A stretch of 40,615 nucleotides of DNA, taken from NCBI GenBank assembly GCA_025354165.1, contig JANXNI010000071.1:1-40615 (forward strand), read 5' to 3'. The translations under genes and the position numbers were made by a program. The stretch's first letter is position 1, and each line of letters begins with the position of its first letter. Below are positions 26,869 to 34,183 of this stretch, piece by piece. Origin of the DNA: Burkholderiales bacterium. GTDB lineage: Bacteria; Pseudomonadota; Gammaproteobacteria; Burkholderiales; Casimicrobiaceae. Below the pieces are notes generated by a model. That model ran no database searches and was not told the DNA's origin. It saw only the letters and a program-made list of their open reading frames with translations.

Positions 26869-28647
26869 ATGAAGTCCAATTCTTTCGCTCAGGTGTTGTT
26901 GCTCGGCGCGCTGTGGGGCGCGGCGTTCATGTTCATGCGCGTCGCGGCGCCAGAATTCGGCGCACTGGCGATGGCCGCCGCCCGCGTTGCCGTCGCCTCC
27001 GTCATCATGCTCGTGATTGTTGCGGCGCTGCGGCTACCGCTCGAATTTCGCGCGCGCTGGAAAACCTATCTCGCGATTGGCGCGGTCAACACGACGATCC
27101 CGTTCATCGCCTACAGCTTCGCGGCGCTTCACATCCCGGCCGGATACAGCGCGATTGCCAATTCCACGACGCCAGTGTGGAGCGCGCTGATCATGTGGCT
27201 GTGGTTCAAAGAGAAATTGGGCATCGCCAAGTGGATCGGCATTGTGTTCGCGTTCGCGGGCGTGTTGGTGCTTGTCGGCTTGCAACCGCTGGCACTCACC
27301 CCGATGGTGCTTGCGGGGATCGCGGCCGCAATAGCTGCCGCAGGCATGTACGCCAGCGCCATATTTTTGATCAGGCGATATTTGACCGGCGATTCGGGCT
27401 TTGCCGGCGCGACCGGCATGGTGTGGGGCGCAGCGATGTGGCTCGTGTTGCCCGGACTGTTGTCCGCCCCGACCGTGATGCCATCCGCGAAAGCGTGGGG
27501 CTCGATCCTGGCGCTGGCGGTGTTTTCTACGGCGGCTGGCTATGCGCTGCTGTTTCATCTGATCAAAACCATCGGGCCGCAACGCGCGTCGTCGGTCGCG
27601 TTTTTGTTCCCGGCGTTTGCCGCATTCTGGGGCTGGCTGATTCTGTCCGAGCCGATCACGTTCAACATGGTCGCGGGCATGGTGATCGTGCTGATCGGTA
27701 CCGCGCTGGTGTCGATGGGTGATCAAAGCGCTGACGTCAATCGTCCAAACAGCGCGTGGGAGCGGCTGCGCGATCACGTTTTGCTGCCGTTCACCTTCGC
27801 GCTCTCGCCGATGTTTTTGCGTCAGAGATTGGTCTCATGGATTCGCGGCAATCCGAACATTTTTCGGCTGGAGAGCGCGGCGCTCGTCGGCAATATTCAC
27901 GCGCTGTTGCCGGACGCCGATGCAGAGGCTGCCGCCGCCGATCTGCGTTTCACGCGGCTCGCCGACTATGCCGATTTGTGGGTGTCGCTCACGCGCTCGG
28001 ACGCATGGATGGCGAAGCACCTTAAGGTCGAAGCGCCGGACACTCTGGCCACGCCCGCGCTGTTCGTGACCTTTCATTACGGCGGCGGCTGGTGGCTCAC
28101 GCGCTACCTGCGCTCACGCGGTCAGCGGGTATCGATTGTGATGCGGCACGGGCCCGACGCGACGACGTGGTCGGAGCGCGTGGTGCTCTGGTTTGGCCTG
28201 TTTCGCATGCGTGCGATTGAGCGCGTATGCGGCTCGCCGCTGATCGTCACCGATTGGGGCGGCGCGGCGCGTGCGGTCATGAAAACATGGAAAACCGGCG
28301 CCAGCGTTTTGGGCCTCGTTGATGTACCGCCACCACTCGTGGATCGCACCGCCGCCGTCCCATTTTTTGACCGAACTGCACAATTTCCGCCGGGTTTGAT
28401 CGAGCTCGCCGTCCGCAAAGATTTGCCGATCCATGTCTACATAGGACAATGGAATGCCGAGACTTTGCAACCGCACCTCAAGATAGTGACGATGCCGACT
28501 GCCGCGATGCCAAAGGCGCAAGCGCAGGCGATTTCGCTGCTGGAAACGGCGATTCGCGCCCGCCCCGGTGGCTGGCACGCGTGGGGTGATGCGCCGTTGT
28601 ACTTTGCGACGGCATTTCCGAAAACCGACAAAAGCACCGATATTTGA
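26869..28647 (+). CDS. Fusion of an EamA/DMT transporter with an LpxL-like acyltransferase domain
   Basis: The protein has 592 residues. Residues 1-283 or so form a ten-segment EamA transporter with two repeats; each holds a typical helix end such as IPFIAYSFAALHIPAGYSA and the final ITFNMVAGMVIVLIGTALV. A short polar linker (284-295) leads into a soluble domain related to the lipid A lauroyl/myristoyl acyltransferases (LPLAT); the VPFFDRTAQFPPGLIELAV segment is the best match. The catalytic HX4(D/E) motif of that family appears as His403-Tyr-Gly-Gly-Gly-Trp, lacking the acid. The frame is uninterrupted, so the fusion is real in this sequence. The transported substrate is unknown. Confidence 0.8.
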   Translation: MKSNSFAQVLLLGALWGAAFMFMRVAAPEFGALAMAAARVAVASVIMLVIVAALRLPLEFRARWKTYLAIGAVNTTIPFIAYSFAALHIPAGYSAIANSTTPVWSALIMWLWFKEKLGIAKWIGIVFAFAGVLVLVGLQPLALTPMVLAGIAAAIAAAGMYASAIFLIRRYLTGDSGFAGATGMVWGAAMWLVLPGLLSAPTVMPSAKAWGSILALAVFSTAAGYALLFHLIKTIGPQRASSVAFLFPAFAAFWGWLILSEPITFNMVAGMVIVLIGTALVSMGDQSADVNRPNSAWERLRDHVLLPFTFALSPMFLRQRLVSWIRGNPNIFRLESAALVGNIHALLPDADAEAAAADLRFTRLADYADLWVSLTRSDAWMAKHLKVEAPDTLATPALFVTFHYGGGWWLTRYLRSRGQRVSIVMRHGPDATTWSERVVLWFGLFRMRAIERVCGSPLIVTDWGGAARAVMKTWKTGASVLGLVDVPPPLVDRTAAVPFFDRTAQFPPGLIELAVRKDLPIHVYIGQWNAETLQPHLKIVTMPTAAMPKAQAQAISLLETAIRARPGGWHAWGDAPLYFATAFPKTDKSTDI

Positions 28648-28675
28648 GACTAGAACACTCGTTTTAGCTAAAAAA

Positions 28676-28694
28676 TGCCGCTCATTAAGCGGCA
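28676..28694 (-). terminator. Hairpin after the transporter fusion
   Basis: TGCCGCT (28676-28682) pairs with AGCGGCA (28688-28694) around CATTA. The run of A before it becomes a U-tract only on minus-strand RNA, yet the gene it follows is on the plus strand; its direction of action is unclear. Confidence 0.45.
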
Positions 28695-28830
28695 CTAGCC
28701 CAGAACTGTCTGATTGCTGTCGTGGCCATCGGTTACCATCAATTCAACCAGCAACGCTCGACACTCTGCACGGTTTTCGCCGGATCCGCAAGCGCTACGG
28801 CCCAATCACTCAGCTTACTCAGAAACGCGC

Positions 28831-29967
28831 ATGCAAACCAAGTGGTTCCGCCCTGTCCAAACGAGCACGTTAAACGTCGCTGGCGATAGCGGCGCGACTG
28901 CGTCAACGCCGAAGCGGTCGGACACCATCACTCAAGGCGAACACGCGCTGATGGCGGAGGCGCTACTGCGCGCAACCGTTGGCCTGCTGGACCGCGTCGA
29001 TCCGACGGCGGTGGTCGAACAATTCTGCCGTCATATGGTCGAAGCGTCGCCGCATATTCCGCTCGTCTGGGCCTGGTTTGGGGATCCGCATGCGTTGACC
29101 CTTAAGCCGCAGGTGGTGGTCGGCCCGGCGCGCGCGGTGGCGGGTGAGCTCGTCGTTGCCCGCGATTTCCTGACACAAAACGCTGAAGCGCCCCGCTTTG
29201 CCTATGACGAACCGACCCGATCGTTCGAAATTTCGCCGCTGTCGATGCACGGGCCGTGGCGTCGCGCGGCGATGCAGTACGGCGCGCGCAGCGTGCTTGT
29301 GGTGCCGATTGCTGCTGCCGGCGACCAGCGTGGATTGTTGACGTTGTACTCATCGCGGTCAAAGTATTTTGAAGCGATGGGCACGGGACTGTTTGAGGCG
29401 CTGGGGCCGATTTTTCACGCCGTTCTGATACGTGCTCAAGCGCGCCGCGACGACAGCGCTGACGACGCCGCGCTGGATCGGTTGACCGGGTTGCCGTCGC
29501 GCAGCCATGCGCAGCGCATGATCGATGATCTTTGGCGGCGGGAGTCGGTAAGCGACAACCGGGGCGTGTTGCTGATCGCCAATATCGACGAGTTTCAGCG
29601 CATCAACGCGGCGTGCGGTCGTCGCGTCGGTGACATCGCGCTGCGCCATGTCTCGCAACTGTTCGAGCAGACGTTGCGGCGCAGCGATTTGCTCACGCGC
29701 TGGCGCAATGATGAATTTCTGGCATGGTTACCGGCCTTGCCAGGCACGGTTGCGTTTGCCACAGCGGAACAGTTGCGCCTTCGCGTCGCGGAGTCGTCGC
29801 TCGACGCGCTGGACGGGCTCGACCTGCCGCTGCATATCTCCATCGGCGCAACGCCGGTACCTGCCAACAACTCATTCGCAACCGCACTGGAGCGGGCGGA
29901 CCGCGCGTTAACGCGGGCCAAACAAAATGGCCGCAATTGCGTGGTGGTGGCGCGTCCGGACGCGTAA
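28831..29967 (+). CDS. GAF plus degenerate GGDEF protein, probable c-di-GMP effector
   Basis: From ATG 28831 the product has 378 residues; a longer frame from 28714 lacks support. The GAF domain covers about residues 40-200 (SVLVVPIAAAGDQRGLLTLY). The GGDEF domain (about 215-370) keeps DRLTGLPSR, but the active site reads RNDEF (292-296) instead of GGDEF, and the first metal-binding Asp is Asn in ANIDEF. The inhibitory c-di-GMP site RXXD is intact as RRSD (283-286) at the usual 5-residue distance. This fits a c-di-GMP binder rather than a synthase. There are no membrane segments or EAL domain. Confidence 0.8.
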   Translation: MQTKWFRPVQTSTLNVAGDSGATASTPKRSDTITQGEHALMAEALLRATVGLLDRVDPTAVVEQFCRHMVEASPHIPLVWAWFGDPHALTLKPQVVVGPARAVAGELVVARDFLTQNAEAPRFAYDEPTRSFEISPLSMHGPWRRAAMQYGARSVLVVPIAAAGDQRGLLTLYSSRSKYFEAMGTGLFEALGPIFHAVLIRAQARRDDSADDAALDRLTGLPSRSHAQRMIDDLWRRESVSDNRGVLLIANIDEFQRINAACGRRVGDIALRHVSQLFEQTLRRSDLLTRWRNDEFLAWLPALPGTVAFATAEQLRLRVAESSLDALDGLDLPLHISIGATPVPANNSFATALERADRALTRAKQNGRNCVVVARPDA

Positions 29968-30118
29968 CGTTTCGGTTGTTTTGCTAGCCGTTTGGCGGCA
30001 CACGCCGCAAACCTGATCGACGCACGAGACTTTGACGTGAGTCAAACGCATTCACAACTCGGCGGCCTCTCCGCAGTCGCTGGCGTATGATGATTTCAAA
30101 CTTCATTCAGAGAGCATC

Positions 30119-30880
30119 GTGAAACTCGCGCTTCTTTCGGATATTCATTCCAACGTGCAGGCGTTCGATACCTGCGTCGCTGACGCCACTGCGCGCGGGG
30201 CCACGCAGTTCGCGTTGCTCGGCGACTTTGTGGGTTATGGCGCTAATCCGTCTGCCATCGTCCAGCGTGTGATGACGATGGTGGATGCAGGCGCGTGGGC
30301 GATCAAAGGTAATCACGACGACATGGCCTGTCATGTACCGACAGCGACATCCGTCCCAACGCGAGGCGAGATCACCGCAGCGTGGACGCACGCGCAACTG
30401 AGCGAAAGTGAACGCGCGTTTCTCGACGCGCTGCCGCTCACGCATCAGGACGGTTCGCTGCTGCTGGTGCACGCCAGCGCCGATTCGCCTGAGCGCTGGC
30501 GCTATGTCTACGACGCGCGAGGGGCGGCTGCCAGTCTCGCCGCCGCAGTGGGATTGAGCGCGGACAGTCGCTATGTGTTCGGAGGCCATGTGCACGAACA
30601 GACGCTTTACTACCAGGGGCGAGGGCACGACTTGCTGCGATTCATGCCGACACCCAACGTACCGATTCCGTTGCCGCCGCATCGCCGCTGGCTGGCCACC
30701 ATTGGCTCGGTGGGCCAGCCCCGCGATGGGCGAGCCGAGGCGATGTACGCTCTGTTTGACCGCGATGCATCAGCGCTCACGTTCGTGCGCGTGCCGTACG
30801 ACCACAGCGCGGCGGCCGCGGCGATTCGTGCCGCAGGGTTGCCCGACTTCTTTGCTGATCGACTGGCGAGAGGCGAATGA
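30119..30880 (+). CDS. Calcineurin-like metallophosphoesterase
   Basis: The protein has 253 residues and starts with GTG at 30119. The metal-binding motifs are complete: DIH (8-10), GD (35-36), GNHD (64-67), the His in VHASAD and GGHVH. The IGSVGQPRDG motif near the C terminus is typical of the YfcE/MJ0936-type group, whose members act as phosphodiesterases or protein phosphatases. It overlaps the kinase gene by four bases (ATGA), implying coordinated amounts of the two proteins. Confidence 0.9.
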   Translation: MKLALLSDIHSNVQAFDTCVADATARGATQFALLGDFVGYGANPSAIVQRVMTMVDAGAWAIKGNHDDMACHVPTATSVPTRGEITAAWTHAQLSESERAFLDALPLTHQDGSLLLVHASADSPERWRYVYDARGAAASLAAAVGLSADSRYVFGGHVHEQTLYYQGRGHDLLRFMPTPNVPIPLPPHRRWLATIGSVGQPRDGRAEAMYALFDRDASALTFVRVPYDHSAAAAAIRAAGLPDFFADRLARGE

Positions 30881-32322
30881 AGCTGCTTGAGCCGGGCGCC
30901 ACGCTGGATGGATTTGTCGTAGATGCCTGCATTCACTCGGGCGGCATGGCGCACATTTACAGCGTTCATTACGCCACCACTGCGACCAGTGGACCGAGCG
31001 ATCCCGGTTTTCCGATGGCGATGAAAGTGCCGCGCATGACCGCCGGAGATGGCGCGGAAAACATCGTCGGTTTTGAGGTGGAGCAGCAGATTCTGCGCTC
31101 GCTCAAGGGCTCGCATGTGCCGCGCTTTGTGGCGGCGGGCGATCTCACGCGCGTGCCCTATCTGGTGATGGAATACGTGCAGGCGAAACAGTTGCAGCAC
31201 TGGTTAGACGAGGCGCGAGAAACCCGGCGGCCGCTTGATCCGGCAACGATTGCGCGCCTCGGTGAAGCCGTTGCCCGAGGCGTGCACAGCCTGCATCAGC
31301 AAAACGTAGTGCATCATGATTTGAAGCCTGCCAACGTGCTCATTCGCGATGATGGGTCGGCGGTGCTGCTGGATTTTGGATTGAGCTATCACGGCCACTT
31401 TCCCGACCTGCTCGCTGAGGAATTGCGCAAGGCAATTGGCTCGCCAACGTGGATGGCACCGGAGCAGGTGGTCGGCGTGCGCGGCGATCCGCGCAGCGAT
31501 ATTTTTGCTATTGGCGTGATGCTCTATGAGCTCGCGACCGGCGAGCTACCGTTCGGCAACCCGCAAACTAGCGGCGGTTTGCGTCAGCGCTTGTGGATGG
31601 ATCCGACGCCACCGCGTCAGCACCGGCCCGATCTGCCGCCGTGGATGCAGGAAGTGATATTGCGCTGCCTCGCGCCCGAAGCGGCGGGTCGCTATGCATC
31701 AGCAGCGCATCTCGCGGGCGAGTTGGCCAATCCCGAACAGATTCGCGTGACCGAGCGTGGCACGCGCAGCAAGGGAACGTCGTGGCGTGTCCATTTCAAG
31801 CGCTGGATCAAGGCCGTCGGCATGGCCTACAAGCCAAGCCCGCTGCCAACCGTACAAATCGACGAAGTGCCGATTGTCATGGTCGCCGTGCCGTTCAAGG
31901 GCGCGACCGACGTCACGCTCTATTCGTTGCGCGCGGCCGCCCAGCGCTCATTGGGCTCGCGCGCCGGCGCAAGGCTCGCCTGCGTCACCGTCATTTCGCC
32001 ATCAGAAACGAGCGGCACCGAAGCGGCAAAAAGCGAAGCCAGCGTCCACACCCGCTACCTCGAATTACTGCGACAGTGGGCGCAAGGTATCGACACCGAA
32101 AAGCACCAGCTCTCGCTGCACGTACTCGAAGCGGGCGACGTCGCCCAGGCGCTGCTCGACTACGCGCGCGGTAACCAGGTCAACGTCATCGTGATGGGTG
32201 CCGCCACCCACGGCCTCGCGCTGCAACGCATCGTGCAGACGGTGCCGATGAGAGTGGCGATGGACGCGCCAAGCACGGTGATTCTGGTGAAAGCGGAGTT
32301 GCCGTTTAGCGCGCTGGCGTAG
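30877..32322 (+). CDS. Ser/Thr protein kinase fused to a universal stress protein domain
   Basis: The protein has 481 residues. The kinase domain (about 10-290) has the P-loop HSGGMAHIYSV, Lys50 in MAMK, a catalytic loop HHDLKPAN (146-153; HHD in place of HRD), DFG at 166-168 and a MAPEQ segment. A linker leads to a UspA domain (about 325-475) with VIVMGAATHG and a final STVILVKAE strand; the last GS of the ATP-binding motif is replaced (QT), so nucleotide binding is uncertain. There is no transmembrane segment, unlike PknB-type kinases. The coupled phosphoesterase upstream may reverse its phosphorylation (inference). Confidence 0.88.
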   Translation: MKLLEPGATLDGFVVDACIHSGGMAHIYSVHYATTATSGPSDPGFPMAMKVPRMTAGDGAENIVGFEVEQQILRSLKGSHVPRFVAAGDLTRVPYLVMEYVQAKQLQHWLDEARETRRPLDPATIARLGEAVARGVHSLHQQNVVHHDLKPANVLIRDDGSAVLLDFGLSYHGHFPDLLAEELRKAIGSPTWMAPEQVVGVRGDPRSDIFAIGVMLYELATGELPFGNPQTSGGLRQRLWMDPTPPRQHRPDLPPWMQEVILRCLAPEAAGRYASAAHLAGELANPEQIRVTERGTRSKGTSWRVHFKRWIKAVGMAYKPSPLPTVQIDEVPIVMVAVPFKGATDVTLYSLRAAAQRSLGSRAGARLACVTVISPSETSGTEAAKSEASVHTRYLELLRQWAQGIDTEKHQLSLHVLEAGDVAQALLDYARGNQVNVIVMGAATHGLALQRIVQTVPMRVAMDAPSTVILVKAELPFSALA

Positions 32323-32346
32323 GTGCGGGCGGTTCGAGGCGCAACG

Positions 32347-33030
32347 CTAAGCGACAACTACACCCATCAGCACCCGCTGCGCCAGCTGTCTGGTAAGCAC
32401 GTTCGCGGCGGGCAGCTCCATCGGCAGCCCGTCAAACGCGCCGTCGATCAGCAAGTTGCTCAATCCGTGCGCGAAGCTCCAGCAAACCAGCGCCAGCTCG
32501 GAGCCATTCTTTGCATCGTGAGCGCGCGCCGCAGCGTGCACGAGTCCGAATGCGCTTTCAGCGGCCACTTTCAGCGGCGGAAACTCGGTCTTGCGCGCCA
32601 GTAGCGGCCCGAACATCAGCCGAAACTGCGCCGGATTGGCGCGCGCGCTACTCACATAAATTTCGGCTATCTGGAGCAGCCGTTCGCCTGTATCAACTGC
32701 CTGCGCGCGTTCTGCCATCGCCTCTCTCAGCCGCAAAAAGCCACGCTCCGCCACGGCGGCGAGCATGTCGTCGAGGCTCGCAAAGTGGTGATAAGGAGCG
32801 GCGTGTGACACCCCGGCCTCCTTCGCCACTTCACGCAACGTGATGCCCAATGCACCCTCGCGCGCGAGCACGGTGTCGGCGGCTTCGAGCAGCGATTCGC
32901 GCAAATTGCCGTGGTGGTAGGGCTTCGGCTCAGGCCCTGGCGCTTGCTTGCCAGCCTTTGCGGGCAGTGCTGTTTTCGAAGTTTTGATCGCTGGTTTGCG
33001 AGCGGTCGATGCGGCTTTTACTGGTTTCAT
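32347..33030 (-). CDS. TetR/AcrR-family regulator
   Basis: From ATG 33030 (preceded by AAGGG) the product has 227 residues. A Lys/Ala/Pro-rich tail (about 1-40) leads to a typical HTH: YHHGNLRESLLEAADTVLA, then ITLREVAKEAGVSHAAPYHH. The ligand domain is of the TetR_C type with a SARANPAQFRLMFGPLL segment. It is divergent from the 33118 gene with 87 bases between starts and probably controls that gene and itself. Confidence 0.9.
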   Translation of the reverse strand: MKPVKAASTARKPAIKTSKTALPAKAGKQAPGPEPKPYHHGNLRESLLEAADTVLAREGALGITLREVAKEAGVSHAAPYHHFASLDDMLAAVAERGFLRLREAMAERAQAVDTGERLLQIAEIYVSSARANPAQFRLMFGPLLARKTEFPPLKVAAESAFGLVHAAARAHDAKNGSELALVCWSFAHGLSNLLIDGAFDGLPMELPAANVLTRQLAQRVLMGVVVA

Positions 33031-33117
33031 ACCCTTAATCTTGACACGAGAAGGATTGTGATGGACCAATGCGCCAAATCTTTCTCTTGTAAAGATTATC
33101 AATTAAGGATTGAAATT

Positions 33118-33531
33118 ATGCTCGCGTCCATGCTCATCGCTGCCAGCGCCCTCATCACCGGCCTGCTTGGCAGCATTCATCTGCTGTTCACCTTTAACGG
33201 GCCCAAATTGCATCCGCGTGACAAAAACGTCATGCTCGCAATGGAGCACACCTTTCCCGTGATTACCAAAGAAACGACCGTGTGGCGCGCAACCGTCGGA
33301 TTCAACGCGAGCCACAGCATGGGCCTGATGCTGTTCGGCGTCATCTATCCCTACCTTGCCTTCGCGCAGCCGGTCGTGTTCTGGCAATCGACATTGCTCA
33401 CCACGCTGGGATTGGTTGTGCTGCTCGCTTACCTCACGCTGGCGAAACTGTACTGGTTCAGCGTGCCGTTTCGCGGCGTTGCGCTGGCGACGGCGCTCTA
33501 CATCGCCGGTCTGATCGCGCACGCGATTTGA
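33118..33531 (+). CDS. Small four-helix membrane protein
   Basis: From ATG 33118, with AAGGA upstream, the product has 137 residues and four hydrophobic segments (SMLIAASALITGLLGSIHL, GLMLFGVIYPYLAFA, LLTTLGLVVLLAYLTLA, GVALATALYIAGLIAHAI). The loop FTFNGPKLHPRD and the motif VGFNASHS are probably conserved. I know no function. It is divergent from the TetR gene and likely under its control. Confidence 0.75.
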   Translation: MLASMLIAASALITGLLGSIHLLFTFNGPKLHPRDKNVMLAMEHTFPVITKETTVWRATVGFNASHSMGLMLFGVIYPYLAFAQPVVFWQSTLLTTLGLVVLLAYLTLAKLYWFSVPFRGVALATALYIAGLIAHAI

Positions 33532-33553
33532 CGCGCCGCACCAAGGACTCGCC

Positions 33554-34009
33554 ATGTATCACTTCATCGTCAAACAAAAGCTGCGTCGCGCGTTCCGCGA
33601 CATCAACGCCGGACGCTACGAGCGCATCCTGCCGCAGTTCGGCGCAAAGCACCGTCACATCATGTACGGCGAGCACGCGCTCGGCGGCGAGCGCAACACG
33701 CTCGCATCGACCACGCAGTGGTACGCGCGGCTGCAACGCCTCTTGCCCGACCTCTGCTTCAATTTGCAAGCAGTCGCTGTCACCGGCTGGCCGTGGAACA
33801 CGGTAGCAACCGTGACCTGGAACGATCGCTTCACACTGCCCGATGGCAGCCCCGGAAGCAATCAGGGCGTGCACGTATTTGGTCTCGCGTGGGGACGCGT
33901 GACCTCGCTCGCCGTGCATTGCGATACGGGGAAGTTTGAGGGGTATTGTCAGCGCATGGCGGAGACCGGACGCGAAGAAGCAATCGCAGCGCCCATCACG
34001 GATCGCTGA
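33554..34009 (+). CDS. SnoaL/NTF2-like protein
   Basis: The 151-residue cytoplasmic protein resembles the SnoaL-like group of NTF2 folds: an N-terminal FRDINAGRYERIL helix, ALGGERNT, a WYARLQRLLPDLCF helix, then strands VTGWPWNTVATVTW and QGVHVFGLAWG. Such proteins act as small isomerases, cyclases or binding proteins. It starts 22 bases after the membrane protein gene with an AAGGA site, so they form one transcript. Its stop is directly followed, in the same frame, by a dehydrogenase remnant. Confidence 0.75.
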   Translation: MYHFIVKQKLRRAFRDINAGRYERILPQFGAKHRHIMYGEHALGGERNTLASTTQWYARLQRLLPDLCFNLQAVAVTGWPWNTVATVTWNDRFTLPDGSPGSNQGVHVFGLAWGRVTSLAVHCDTGKFEGYCQRMAETGREEAIAAPITDR

Positions 34010-34183
34010 ACTGATTGGCGAGACCGCATCTCGAAGATCAGTCGCTGGGTGACGTCGAAAAAAATCGCGCGGCCGATTGTGTCGCTCGTCTCGAACGAAG
34101 CTGTCTTTACCTCCGGCGCAACGCTTTTGCTCGATGGTGGACTGTCGCTCAGGCAACAACTTATAACGCGTGCGTCGCCCTAG
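34010..34183 (+). pseudogene. 3' remnant of a short-chain dehydrogenase/reductase gene
   Basis: Reading from 34010 to the TAG at 34181-34183 gives a 57-residue tail with no start of its own. KKIARPIVSLVSNEA followed by VFTSGATLLLDGGLSL matches the C-terminal end of SDR enzymes (the 'xxIAxxVxFLxSxxAxFxTGxTLxxDGGxS' region). The catalytic YxxxK and the NAD site are absent. Its end overlaps the stop of the convergent giant gene by 4 bases. Confidence 0.7.
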
